This document shows, piece after piece, positions 19,935 to 29,345 of a stretch of 34,900 bases of DNA (position 1 is its first letter; every line of letters begins with the position of its first letter). Both the position numbers and the translations under genes were made by a program. This stretch comes from Candidatus Omnitrophota bacterium (GTDB taxonomy: Bacteria > Omnitrophota > Gorgyraeia > JABMRN01 > RBG-13-46-9): NCBI GenBank assembly GCA_016782425.1, contig JADHYN010000011.1:1-34900 (forward strand), given 5' to 3'. The notes beneath the pieces were generated by a model. It saw only the letters and a program-made list of their open reading frames with translations. It did no database searches and was not told where the DNA came from.

Positions 19935-20627
19935 ATGAAAATAGATATACTAACATTGTTCCCGGGCATGTTCAAAGGCGTGCTTGGAGAGTCAATGGTG
20001 AAAATTGCGCAAGAAAAGAGAAAAGTGCGTGTTCGCGTGCGCAACATACGAAACTGGGCTTACGATAACCACAGGACAGCCGACGACAAGCCCTATGGCG
20101 GGGGCTCAGGCATGCTTTTGAAAATTGAGCCGATACATAGAGCCCTTGCCAGCGTAAAAAGCACAGCCAAAGGTCGAAGAGTAGTCCTTTTAACGCCGCA
20201 GGGTAAGCGTTTTAATCAAAAAATGGCGAAGAAGTTGTCAAAAACAAAACACCTGATACTCATATGCGGTCACTACGAGGGATTTGATGAAAGAGTAAGG
20301 TCGCTTGTTACAGACGAGATATCAGTGGGAGATTACATATTAACAGGCGGGGAAATACCTGCTATGACGGTATTGGATGCGGTAATACGCTTGATACCGG
20401 GTGTCCTGGGTGATAGCGCATCTCTTAAGTCGGAATCGTTCGAAAACAATTTGCTAGAGTATCCTCAGTATACCAGGCCGCGGGAATTTGAAGGAATGAA
20501 AGTTCCCGACATATTATTAAGCGGAAATCATAAAGCAATTAACCAGTGGCGAAAAAAAGAATCTTTACAAAAGACAAAGAAAGTAAGAAATGATTTATTA
20601 AAAAAAGAAAAGAGGAGCAAAAAATGA
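19935..20627 (+). CDS. trmD: tRNA (guanine-N1)-methyltransferase
   Basis: 'MKIDILTLFPGMFKGVLGESMV', 'DDKPYGGGSGMLLK', 'LICGHYEGFDERV', 'SVGDYILTGGE'. Confidence 0.97.
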   Translation: MKIDILTLFPGMFKGVLGESMVKIAQEKRKVRVRVRNIRNWAYDNHRTADDKPYGGGSGMLLKIEPIHRALASVKSTAKGRRVVLLTPQGKRFNQKMAKKLSKTKHLILICGHYEGFDERVRSLVTDEISVGDYILTGGEIPAMTVLDAVIRLIPGVLGDSASLKSESFENNLLEYPQYTRPREFEGMKVPDILLSGNHKAINQWRKKESLQKTKKVRNDLLKKEKRSKK

Positions 20628-20992
20628 ACAAGTTAAAAGATTTCGAAGAAAAATATTTAAAAAAGGATATACCGAAATTCGATATAGGCGATACTGTCCA
20701 TGTGCACGTCAAAATAAAAGAAGAGGAAAAAACAAGAATCCAGGTTTTTGACGGCATAGTCATAAGGAAGAAAGGCTCGGGAGTCCGCGCCACATTTACG
20801 GTGCGAAGAATTTCCTACGGCGAAGGCGTTGAGAGGATATTTTTAATCCATTCGCCGTTTATCGATAAGGTCGTGGTAAAAAAGAAGGGTTCCGTAAGAA
20901 GGGCAAAGCTTTATTACCTCAGAGACAAGAAAGGTAAAAAGTCTAAAGTTGCGCAAAAAGTTGAAACTCAAACACGAGCGGAAGGCGCATAG
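20624..20992 (+). CDS. rplS: 50S ribosomal protein L19
   Basis: 'FDIGDTVHVHVKIKEEEKTRIQVFDGIVIRKKGSGVRATFTVRRISYGEGVERIF'. Confidence 0.96.
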   Translation: MNKLKDFEEKYLKKDIPKFDIGDTVHVHVKIKEEEKTRIQVFDGIVIRKKGSGVRATFTVRRISYGEGVERIFLIHSPFIDKVVVKKKGSVRRAKLYYLRDKKGKKSKVAQKVETQTRAEGA

Positions 20993-21563
20993 AGAAGGTT
21001 ACAGGCGCGTTGCGGGTATTGATGAGGCAGGCCGCGGCCCTCTGGCCGGGCCGGTGGTGGCCTCTGCTGTAATACTGAAAGAGACGCGTTTTAAACAAAG
21101 AATAGACGATTCCAAAAAACTCACCCCCCTCGCCCGAAATCTTGCCTACGAAGAAATTAAGAGGAAAGTCTGGTTCGGAATCGGAATAGTCAGCGAAAAA
21201 GTTATAGACAAAATAAACATATATAACGCAACTGCAAGGGCCATGGAGATTGCGGTAAGGAATCTGGGCGTAAAACCCGATTATCTCCTTATTGACGGAA
21301 GAATCCGGCTTAAAGTTTTGTGTAAAAAAGCGCACATCATAGGCGGCGACTCCAAAAGCCTCTCAATTGCCTGCGCCTCGATAATCGCAAAGGTTACCCG
21401 TGACAGTATCATGTGTAAATATCATAAAAGATATCCCGCCTACGGTTTTTTGCGCCACAAGGGCTATGGCACAAGAGAACATCTCCGAAAGCTAATAAAA
21501 CACGGCCCTTCGCCAATACACCGTTTTACGTTCAAACCGGTCAAAGACCAATCGAATAAATAA
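20949..21563 (+). CDS. rnhB: Ribonuclease HII
   Basis: 'VAGIDEAGRGPLAGPVVASAVIL', 'DYLLIDGRI', 'GDSKSLSIACASIIAKVTRD'; TTG start at 20949 overlapping rplS, exact start uncertain. Confidence 0.93.
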   Translation: MRKKLKLKHERKAHREGYRRVAGIDEAGRGPLAGPVVASAVILKETRFKQRIDDSKKLTPLARNLAYEEIKRKVWFGIGIVSEKVIDKINIYNATARAMEIAVRNLGVKPDYLLIDGRIRLKVLCKKAHIIGGDSKSLSIACASIIAKVTRDSIMCKYHKRYPAYGFLRHKGYGTREHLRKLIKHGPSPIHRFTFKPVKDQSNK

Positions 21564-21590
21564 AGGACCTTTTTTTGTCAAATTCGGGTG

Positions 21591-21619
21591 TTGACAAAGG
21601 TGTGCACATCGGATATAAT
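21591..21619 (+). promoter_or_regulatory. Consensus sigma70-type promoter upstream of fhs
   Basis: TTGACA-17 nt-TATAAT, exact consensus. Confidence 0.75.
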
Positions 21620-21669
21620 CAGATCATAATAATTTTAATAGGTGTTAATACATTAAAAAGTGAGGTTAG

Positions 21670-23385
21670 ATGAAGAAGAGTCAAAGTAAGAAACCGGTCG
21701 GTGCCAAAAGAAAAGAAAAAATAAACCTTAAACCTATTACAGACGTCGCCAGGTATCTCGGAATCAAAAAGCAATACCTGGAGCACTACGGCCCCTACAA
21801 GGCCAAGCTTTCCTTGGACCTACTCAAATCCCTGCGTCGAAAAAAACGCGGCAAATACATCCTCGTTAGCTCTATCACGCCTACGCCTCTGGGCGAAGGA
21901 AAGACTGTAACAGCCATAGGTCTTTCCATGGCATTTAATAAGCTTAAGAAGAAATCTGCTGTATGCCTAATGCAGCCGTCACTGGGGGGAGTATTCGGAA
22001 TAAAAGGAACTGCCTCAGGCGGAGGCGCTGCGCAGGTTCTTCCGAGTGAAGATGTGAACCTTCATCTCACCGGCGACACGCACGCTGTTGAGTCCGCCCA
22101 CAATCTATGTGCAGCATACCTTGAAAATTCTACTTTTAAAGGTAATCCCCTGGACATAGATACCGCCTCAATCATATGGCGAAGGGCCCTTGACACAAAC
22201 GATCGCTCCTTACGCAACGTAAACATAGGGCTTGGCAGCAAAACAGACGGTACCACAAGGAAAGTAGGCTTCGAAATAATCGACGCAAGTGAAATAATGG
22301 CGATTCTGGCGCTCTCAGACGACGCTAAAGACATGAGGGAGAGGCTTGGTAAGGTCATCCTGGGTTTTAATAAAAAAGGGAAGCCCGTTACGGCAGAAGA
22401 CATAAAAGTTGCGGGTGCCATGGCAGCACTTTTAAAAGACGCAATAAAACCGAATCTTCTGCAGACAAGAGAAGGCACGCCTTGCTTTATGCATACCGGC
22501 ACGCCCGGAGATACCTCACTTGGTGTGGCTTCGGTAGTAGCAGATAAGATTGCGCTCGCACTTTGCGAATACGTAATCACGGAATCGGCTTTCGGCGCCG
22601 ATATGGGGGCAGAGAAGTTTTTTGACATAAAATGCCGGGCCGGCGGACTTACGCCGGATGTTGCTGTTTTAGTATGTTCGGTGCGAGGCCTTAAAATGCA
22701 TAGCGGCGACGTTGATGTGGTTCTTGGGCGACCGCTTCCGAGAGATATTTTTCACGAGAGCGTATCAGCGGTAGAAAGAGGCCTTTCAAATCTTGAAAAA
22801 CAGATTGAAAATCTTACGACCTTTGGGGTGCCTGTCGTTGTTTGCGTAAACCGCATGAAAGACGACACGGATAAAGAGATCACTGCCATAACGAGAAGGG
22901 TTGCAACATTTGGGGCAGCCGGCGTTGCAGTAAGCGATGCGTGGGCGCGCGGCAGTGAAGGAGCCGCGGAGTTGGCCTCGGCTGTTATCAGCGCCTGTAA
23001 AATAAAACACAGCTTCAGGTTTCTTTATCCGACCGATATGCCGATAAAAGATAAAATCAAAAGGATTGCAAAAACTCTTTATGGCGCAAGGGAAATGAAA
23101 TTTTCTGATGATGCGAATAAAAAAATTCTCGATCTTAAAAAACTAAAGCTTGATAATCTCCCTATATGCATGGTAAAAACACATCTGTCTCTCTCGAATA
23201 GCCCGAAAAGAAAAGGGCGACCGCACGGCTTCAAGCTTCCGGTAGAAGATATTCGCATATTTAACGGTGCCGGTTTTATAGCCGCATCTTGTGGTAGCGT
23301 AAAACGGATACCGGGCCTGCCGAAAGTTCCTCGCGGCACAAAAATCGACATTACCGAAGAAGGAAAAATTACGGGTTTATTTTAA
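21670..23385 (+). CDS. fhs: Formate-tetrahydrofolate ligase
   Basis: 'YILVSSITPTPLGEGKTVTAIGLS', 'QPSLGGVFGIKGTASGGGAAQVLP', 'DMGAEKFFDIKCR'. Confidence 0.97.
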   Translation: MKKSQSKKPVGAKRKEKINLKPITDVARYLGIKKQYLEHYGPYKAKLSLDLLKSLRRKKRGKYILVSSITPTPLGEGKTVTAIGLSMAFNKLKKKSAVCLMQPSLGGVFGIKGTASGGGAAQVLPSEDVNLHLTGDTHAVESAHNLCAAYLENSTFKGNPLDIDTASIIWRRALDTNDRSLRNVNIGLGSKTDGTTRKVGFEIIDASEIMAILALSDDAKDMRERLGKVILGFNKKGKPVTAEDIKVAGAMAALLKDAIKPNLLQTREGTPCFMHTGTPGDTSLGVASVVADKIALALCEYVITESAFGADMGAEKFFDIKCRAGGLTPDVAVLVCSVRGLKMHSGDVDVVLGRPLPRDIFHESVSAVERGLSNLEKQIENLTTFGVPVVVCVNRMKDDTDKEITAITRRVATFGAAGVAVSDAWARGSEGAAELASAVISACKIKHSFRFLYPTDMPIKDKIKRIAKTLYGAREMKFSDDANKKILDLKKLKLDNLPICMVKTHLSLSNSPKRKGRPHGFKLPVEDIRIFNGAGFIAASCGSVKRIPGLPKVPRGTKIDITEEGKITGLF

Positions 23386-23409
23386 TCTGGTTTTTTTTCG
23401 GGTTCAAGG

Positions 23410-24324
23410 ATGTTTAAAACCAAAATAGTCCCCGCCGCCATTATTTTAATGCTTACACTTCTCCCGGCGTGTTCGAAAATGCCGGTCGGCGCAAAAAACA
23501 CCATTCTCATGGATACCTTTGTAAGCGTCGAAATCAAAGACTCCCTAGATAAAAATTTAAAAAATCAAATTCTCAATCAAGCCATAAGCCGCATGAGAAG
23601 CTTAACGAAGAGATTCAATTACTTCGGAGATGAAAGCGAACTTGCGCGGATAAACAGTTTAAAAGCAGGCGAGGAGCTTTTGCTTTCAGAGGAGATGTTC
23701 GCAGTGCTTAAAACATCGGAGGATATCTTTACTAAGAGCGGGGGCGCGTTTGACGTTGCGATGGGAAATGGCGGTTGGAAGCTGGATGAAAAAAAACATG
23801 CAATTGTAATTGAAAAAAACGGCGTTAAAATAAATTTAGGCGGTGTAGCAAAAGGCTTTATCGTAGATGAAGGGATCAAGGTACTAAAAGATGCCCTCGT
23901 TCGCAATGCAATCATAAATGCCGGCGGTGACATGTATTGCATGGGTGCGGGATCCGATAAGCGCGGATGGCGCGTAGGAATCCGGGATCCGAAAAATAAA
24001 CAAAAAATTATAGCCTCATTTAACGCTCGCGACAAAGGCGTGGCTACATCCGGCGGGTATGAAAGATTCACGAAATCCGAAAACGAAAAGTATTCCCATA
24101 TAATCGACCCTAAAACAGGCGAGCCCATAAAGGTTACAACAAGAAGCGTCACTGTCCTCGCCGACGATTGCGCAACAGCCGACGCCCTCGCAACCGCACT
24201 CTACGTCCTCGGCCCCGAAAAAGGCCTAGCCCTTATCGAAACACTCGAGAACACCGAGTGCGTCATCATCGACGCCAACAGCAAATTCTACGTCTCCTCC
24301 GGTCTTAAAAACCTCATTAGATAA
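23410..24324 (+). CDS. apbE: FAD:protein FMN transferase, lipoprotein
   Basis: Lipobox 'LLPAC'; 'MDTFVSVEI', 'INLGGVAKGFIVDEGIKVL', 'NAGGDMYCMG', 'SHIIDPKTGEP'. Confidence 0.92.
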   Translation: MFKTKIVPAAIILMLTLLPACSKMPVGAKNTILMDTFVSVEIKDSLDKNLKNQILNQAISRMRSLTKRFNYFGDESELARINSLKAGEELLLSEEMFAVLKTSEDIFTKSGGAFDVAMGNGGWKLDEKKHAIVIEKNGVKINLGGVAKGFIVDEGIKVLKDALVRNAIINAGGDMYCMGAGSDKRGWRVGIRDPKNKQKIIASFNARDKGVATSGGYERFTKSENEKYSHIIDPKTGEPIKVTTRSVTVLADDCATADALATALYVLGPEKGLALIETLENTECVIIDANSKFYVSSGLKNLIR

Positions 24325-24326
24325 AT

Positions 24327-25898
24327 GGAATGAGAGGGTATTGGTGAGTGCGGCTTGGCACTTTCGACGGAGCTCTTTCTTCTTCAAAAAATTATTATGT
24401 AAAGTGTCAAGCTTCTTACAGCATAATTAAAACTATCCCGGATCAGCCAATAGTCTGCAGATTGGAACCGAACTAATTATTATTCGTGGCATTCCCTGCG
24501 GGGATCCACTCTTTGGTTTTTCGTTTTAGCACTCTTGAGTCTCTTTTTGTAGGCGAGCTTATAGGCTCTATTTTTGATCGAGGCGTCTCAAAAGTGAAGC
24601 GTTCCAAGCTTTCAATCTGCACAATTATTTTAAGATCCTTGCGATTACTGCAAAACATACATCCGTTGGTCTGTTAAAATACGGAAGATTATCTGCGTCA
24701 TTTTTCGAGCCACTGCCACAATAGCCTTTTTGGCGGCAGCTTTAGGGTGGTTACGTCCTTTTATCCTAAAGTAAAACTGTCTTAATCGGGCGTCTCTTCT
24801 TATGGCAGACCATGCCGCTTCTACAAGAAGGGAGCGTAATACCCTATTCCCCATATGCGTAATTGAGCCCTTATTCTCGGTATCTCCCGTTGACTTCTCC
24901 CAGGGTATCATGCCTGTAAATGCTGCTAATTGTCTTATGCTATACAGCTTAAGGGGATCTCCGATCTTCGCAAGTATTGTAACGGCGATAATAAACCCTA
25001 TTCCCGGAATAGAGCTTAAGAATGTTTTATATCTATCAATTTCCGGATGAACTTTGCAAAAATCACGTAGTTTTTTACACACTGCCAGCAGTTGCATCCT
25101 GGAGTACTCAAGATCCATAAGAAGCATGTCGAGCCGATACCTTACAGCATCGGTAGTTTTAATTTCTTTAAGGTTAGACACATATTCCCCGGACCAGGAA
25201 ACATCTTCGTCTTTTAGCGATCCGTATAGGGACTCTTGAAGTAACAATGCCTTTATGCGTTGTTTGGCTTTCACTCTCATAGTAACATACTTTTCCCTTA
25301 TACGGACCAAGTGCCGTAATTCTCGATACTTCCCGATCGGCACTAAGACCGATTTCAATTTACCATATTGTAGATATTCAGCGATTTTCTTAGCGTCAAT
25401 TTTGTTGGTCTTAGCCGTTTCGTTCTTGGCTTTCGGAATCGAAAGTGGCGAGACAACCAGACATGGCACTCCGCATTCTGTAAGATAATCATAAAGTCCG
25501 AATCCGGTTGGTCCTGCCTCATAAGCGCAAATAACCCTTTTACCTTTGTGGCGTTTATTGATATAATCTAAGAGTATTTCGGGATTAGCCGGCATCCGTA
25601 CAGGACGACTCATGCTGTCGTTGTCCCGAACAGCTAATACATAGCTCTTTTTATCAACATCGAGCCCGATAAATACATCAAAGTCTTTTGGCATATAGCC
25701 TCTTAGTGTCATGCTTCCCTCCTTCGGGTTAAAAAAACGGTTTTGATACGACAAACAAACATAGTATACTACCGTTTGGGGAAGCTTGACACTTTAACAT
25801 ACCATTTGTAGTAAGCTATATGTATAATTTATTACGGAAAGAAAGGATCTCCTACAAGACCGCACAAAAAGCCGCCCTCGCCAATACCCTCTCATTCC
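24327..25898 (-). mobile_element. IS110/IS1111-family element with long inverted flanks; true ends uncertain
   Basis: Minus-strand transposase flanked by GGAATGAGAGGGTATTGGTGAGTGCGGCTT (24327-24356) and its inverted counterpart at 25869-25898 (28/30 by eye), plus an inner inverted pair at 24397-24414 and 25782-25800. Confidence 0.65.
24645..25712 (-). CDS. IS110/IS1111-family transposase (DEDD)
   Basis: 'FDVFIGLDVDKKSYVLAV', 'CAYEAGPTGFGLYDYL', 'KTNKIDAKKIAEYL', 'SIPGIGFIIAVTILAKIG', 'AAFTGMIPWEKSTGDTENKGSITHMGNRVLRSLLVEAAW'; start at ATG 25712 preceded by GGAGGG. Confidence 0.93.
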   Translation of the reverse strand: MTLRGYMPKDFDVFIGLDVDKKSYVLAVRDNDSMSRPVRMPANPEILLDYINKRHKGKRVICAYEAGPTGFGLYDYLTECGVPCLVVSPLSIPKAKNETAKTNKIDAKKIAEYLQYGKLKSVLVPIGKYRELRHLVRIREKYVTMRVKAKQRIKALLLQESLYGSLKDEDVSWSGEYVSNLKEIKTTDAVRYRLDMLLMDLEYSRMQLLAVCKKLRDFCKVHPEIDRYKTFLSSIPGIGFIIAVTILAKIGDPLKLYSIRQLAAFTGMIPWEKSTGDTENKGSITHMGNRVLRSLLVEAAWSAIRRDARLRQFYFRIKGRNHPKAAAKKAIVAVARKMTQIIFRILTDQRMYVLQ

Positions 25899-25990
25899 GC
25901 CATAAAGGGGCTCCTTTCTACTTAATAAATGAAGTGCTTGCTATTTCAAAAAACAAATTATTTTTGCGGTGACATGGGTGTTGCCTTGGT

Positions 25991-26136
25991 ATAAAGCCTA
26001 CGGAGCGTGTGTTACCCAGGCGAAGTTTCAGTCAAAAGTGCCGAATACCATCGGAACGATGGGATGAGGTACTTTTGACTATGGCACAATTTTTTGAGGC
26101 GCTGAGCCTGGGGAATACACGCTCCGTAGGCTTTAT
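25991..26136. repeat. Long nested hairpin
   Basis: Outer arms 25991-26021 and 26106-26136 (29/31); middle arms 26030-26042 and 26068-26080 (12/13); inner CCATCG-GAA-CGATGG at 26048-26062. Confidence 0.85.
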
Positions 26137-26155
26137 GTGCAGGAGCCTCTGTTAT

Positions 26156-26190
26156 TGTGCCAAGCCGCAGGCTAATACCCTCTCATTTCG
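26156..26190 (+). repeat. Solo copy of the AATACCCTCTCATTCCG repeat
   Basis: TGTGCCAAGCCGCAGGCTAATACCCTCTCATTTCG; related to 24327-24361 (inverted), 25869-25898, 33869-33899 and 147-176. Confidence 0.75.
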
Positions 26191-26204
26191 TCTGCTTCTT
26201 ATAC

Positions 26205-26233
26205 TTGACAAAAAGCGGCGGATACTATATAGT
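26205..26233 (+). promoter_or_regulatory. Candidate promoter for the CAU tRNA
   Basis: TTGACA-17 nt-TATAGT, about 27 nt before the tRNA 5' end. Confidence 0.6.
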
Positions 26234-26260
26234 TATTAAACCGTAATAAAAGTATAATGG

Positions 26261-26337
26261 GGCGGGGTAGCTCAGTTGGTTAGAGCAGTCGGCTCATACC
26301 CGGCATGTCGAGAGTTCGAGTCTCTCCCCCGCTACCA
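26261..26337 (+). tRNA. tRNA with CAU anticodon, most likely elongator tRNA-Met; CCA encoded
   Basis: Acceptor GGCGGGG/CCCCGCT, anticodon loop CTCATAC, T-arm GAGAG-TTCGAGT-CTCTC, ACCA 3' end. Confidence 0.93.
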
Positions 26338-26426
26338 AATTTTGTCGTGTATATGCGAAAGCAAAATTTGTCCCGAGGAGCCATAATATAATAAAGGCGA
26401 CGAGGGGCAATTCGAAACTCCCACTT

Positions 26427-27407
26427 ATGAACCTAACTTCCCGAATACTTAAAACCGTTGACCGTTACAGGATGCTCGAGAGAGGGGACAGGGTCTTGGT
26501 CGGCGTTTCCGGAGGCCCTGATTCAGTTTTTCTCGTCCACGCATTAAAGAGGCTTGAAGATATCCAGGGCATCGAGTTATTTATTGCGCATATGGATCAC
26601 GGCCTAAGGGGTAAAGAGTCCGGTAGGGATGCGCAGTTTGTAAAAAAGCTGGCAAGATCACTCGGTGTGAAAATGGCATATAAGAAATTGAAATCCGTTA
26701 AATCCAGATCAAAACTTTCGCCGGAGGAGCGCCTTAGGGAAAAAAGATATGAATTTTTTATGCAGGCGGCAAAGGAGTTGGGCGCCGGCTCTGTCGCGAC
26801 AGCCCACACATTGGATGACCAGGCAGAGACTGTACTCATGCGGGTTATAAAAGGTTCGTCGCTCAAAGGCGTTATCGGTATTCATCCGAAGAGGGCAGAG
26901 GGGAAGATAAAATTTATCCGCCCGCTTTTCGAAATCAGAAAAAAAGAAATACTAAAATATTTAAAAAATAAAAAGATTTCGTTCAGAGTCGACCGAACAA
27001 ACCTGGAAGATAAATTTTTGAGAAACAGGATACGCAATAAAGTCATGCCGTATCTTGAAAAAATTAATCCGCGTCTTAAGGAAGCGCTTTTTAATTTAGC
27101 GGAATCCCTGCGTGAAGATTTTGAATTTATCGAAGAGGAGAAGCGTAAAATAAAACCTATTATAAGGTCAAAAAAATGCGCAAGGCATATACTTCTTTGC
27201 GATTTACTCCTACAGCCAAAAGCCCTTCAGAAAGAAATTGCACGTGAGGCGCTTAAATCTGTCGGCGGCAACATAAAACGATTAACCTATGGGCATTGGA
27301 AAGATATAGATAATTTTGTACGCAAGAAATCCCGAGGCAAGTCTATGGATTTACCGGGTGGTGTTAAAATGCGTAAAACGCGCGACAGATTGATTTTTAG
27401 CAAATAG
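26427..27407 (+). CDS. tilS: tRNA(Ile)-lysidine synthase
   Basis: PP-loop 'VLVGVSGGPDSVFLVHAL', 'HMDHGLRGKESGRDAQF', 'ATAHTLDDQAETVLMRVIKGSSLKG', 'FLRNRIRNKVMPYL'. Confidence 0.95.
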   Translation: MNLTSRILKTVDRYRMLERGDRVLVGVSGGPDSVFLVHALKRLEDIQGIELFIAHMDHGLRGKESGRDAQFVKKLARSLGVKMAYKKLKSVKSRSKLSPEERLREKRYEFFMQAAKELGAGSVATAHTLDDQAETVLMRVIKGSSLKGVIGIHPKRAEGKIKFIRPLFEIRKKEILKYLKNKKISFRVDRTNLEDKFLRNRIRNKVMPYLEKINPRLKEALFNLAESLREDFEFIEEEKRKIKPIIRSKKCARHILLCDLLLQPKALQKEIAREALKSVGGNIKRLTYGHWKDIDNFVRKKSRGKSMDLPGGVKMRKTRDRLIFSK

Positions 27408-27428
27408 TATGTTATAATTTAAAGCAAT

Positions 27429-29345
27429 ATGAGCACACAAAAAACTCCGCAAAAAAAAGATACAAAGAAGCCTTCCTCAAACGGAAGGAATATAATACTT
27501 CTCCTTTTGTTTGTTTTTGGTATTACCTACCTCATACAGTGGGGTTCTGTGACCTTTGAGAAGGCACCGCAGGAATTAACCTACAAGGAATTCTACGAGA
27601 TGCTGAAGAAGAACCCCGCAAGCCAGAGTATCTCATCCGCCGTTAAAGTCGACTCAAAAGTAAGCGGGAAACTGGCCGACGGAAGGCTCTACATTGTTGA
27701 TATACCTACCGATGACCCGGCCCTTCTTGAACTCCTCCGGAATAATGTCGGGGAATTTGACATAAAGCCGCCAAAAACTTTCTTTACGAATTTGTTTTAT
27801 TCTCTGGGGCCGATGCTCCTTTTTATACTGTTTTTATGGTTTTTTATTTACCGGGGAGCGGCCTCGGGCGGCGGCAAGGTTTTTTCATTCGGAAAATCCC
27901 GCGCGAAATTAGCCACGGAAGAACACATGCGTATAACATTTGAAGATGTTGCGGGTGTTGATGAAGCAAAAGAAGAGCTGAAGGAAGTTATAGAATTCCT
28001 TAAAGATCCGAAAAAATTCCAGCGCCTTGGCGGTAAAATGCCGAAAGGCGTCCTGGTTGTCGGGCCTCCGGGGACGGGGAAAACATTGTTAGCCAAAGCT
28101 GTCGCAGGAGAAGCCAAGGTGCCTTTTTTTAGTATTTCCGGTTCGGACTTTGTTGAAATGTTTGTAGGTGTCGGCGCTTCGCGCGTGCGTGATCTTTTTG
28201 AGCAGGCAAGAAAAAGCGTAAAGGTTACCAAAAAAGGTTGTATTATTTTCTTGGACGAAATAGACGCAGTAGGCAGGCAACGTTTTGCCGGTATCGGCGG
28301 CGGGCATGATGAAAGGGAACAGACCCTTAATGCCTTGCTTGTCGAGATGGACGGGTTTGATACTCAGGTCGGCGTTATTTTAATCGCGGCCACGAACAGG
28401 CCTGATGTTTTGGACCCGGCGCTACTACGGCCGGGACGTTTTGACCGACATATAGTAATCGACCGCCCGGACATAGTAGGCAGGGAAGCCATATTAAAAG
28501 TTCACGCAAAAAAAATAAAGCTTGATAAAAGTGTTAACCTTAAAAGAATCGCCAGCCAGACGCCCGGCTTCTCGGGGGCGGACCTTGCGAATCTCGTAAA
28601 TGAGGCCGCGCTTCTCGGTGCGCGAAAGAATAGAAACGCCGTAATTCAAGAAGACTTGGAAGAATCGATTGAGCGGGTTATGGCCGGGCCCCAGCGCAAA
28701 TCCCGTGTTATTACAAAGGAGGAAAAAGCAATAATAGCTTATCACGAGTCAGGACACGCGCTTCTTTCACTCGTTACGCCGGAAGCAGACCCCATGCACA
28801 AGGTGACAATTATTTCAAGAGGCATGGCGCTTGGCTATACCTTTACCCCACCGAAGCAGGACCGATATATATCCACTAAAAGTCAGATGGTCGCAAAGCT
28901 AATAGTAGCGTTAGGTGGTAGGGTGGCGGAAGAAATTATTTTTAAACAGTTTTCAACCGGCGCACACAACGATTTATCCGTTGTATCAGAAATAGCGCGG
29001 GATATGGTTACACAGTTTGGCATGAGCGAAAAGCTCGGGCACCTCACTTACGGTAAAAGACACGAACAAATCTTTCTGGGAAGAGATATACACGAAGAGA
29101 GGAACTATGGTGATGATACAGCCACGCTTATCGACCAGGAGGTCAAGAGCATAGTTGACGGATGTTATGAAACGGCAAAAACGACACTTCTAAAATACAA
29201 AAGCAAGTTAACTCTTCTTGCCAAGACCTTATTGGAGAAAGAGGTTGTTGACGATAAAGAAGTAAAAAAGCTTCTTGGGTTAAAAGAAGATGTAAAAAAG
29301 GAAGAAAAAAATGCCGGTAGCGACGAAATACAAAAACCCGCATAA
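27429..29345 (+). CDS. ftsH: ATP-dependent zinc metalloprotease FtsH
   Basis: '[27 protein letters not shown]', '[14 protein letters not shown]', '[10 protein letters not shown]'. Confidence 0.97.
   Translation: MSTQKTPQKKDTKKPSSNGRNIILLLLFVFGITYLIQWGSVTFEKAPQELTYKEFYEMLKKNPASQSISSAVKVDSKVSGKLADGRLYIVDIPTDDPALLELLRNNVGEFDIKPPKTFFTNLFYSLGPMLLFILFLWFFIYRGAASGGGKVFSFGKSRAKLATEEHMRITFEDVAGVDEAKEELKEVIEFLKDPKKFQRLGGKMPKGVLVVGPPGTGKTLLAKAVAGEAKVPFFSISGSDFVEMFVGVGASRVRDLFEQARKSVKVTKKGCIIFLDEIDAVGRQRFAGIGGGHDEREQTLNALLVEMDGFDTQVGVILIAATNRPDVLDPALLRPGRFDRHIVIDRPDIVGREAILKVHAKKIKLDKSVNLKRIASQTPGFSGADLANLVNEAALLGARKNRNAVIQEDLEESIERVMAGPQRKSRVITKEEKAIIAYHESGHALLSLVTPEADPMHKVTIISRGMALGYTFTPPKQDRYISTKSQMVAKLIVALGGRVAEEIIFKQFSTGAHNDLSVVSEIARDMVTQFGMSEKLGHLTYGKRHEQIFLGRDIHEERNYGDDTATLIDQEVKSIVDGCYETAKTTLLKYKSKLTLLAKTLLEKEVVDDKEVKKLLGLKEDVKKEEKNAGSDEIQKPA

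Noticed and set aside
22062-22628. Minus-strand 188-aa ORF
   Set aside because: Antisense to fhs with low-complexity composition typical of shadow ORFs; same reasoning applies to the other antisense ORFs such as 29280..30104, 30418..30984 and 23619..24152.
176-24327. 24-kb housekeeping block between inverted IS ends as a composite transposon
   Set aside because: Contains essential genes (rho, prfA, murA, polA, trmD) in conserved operon orders; two independent insertions are more likely.
26009-26239. 76-aa ORF
   Set aside because: Lies on the long hairpin, the solo repeat and the tRNA promoter; no domain and Cys/Arg-rich composition.
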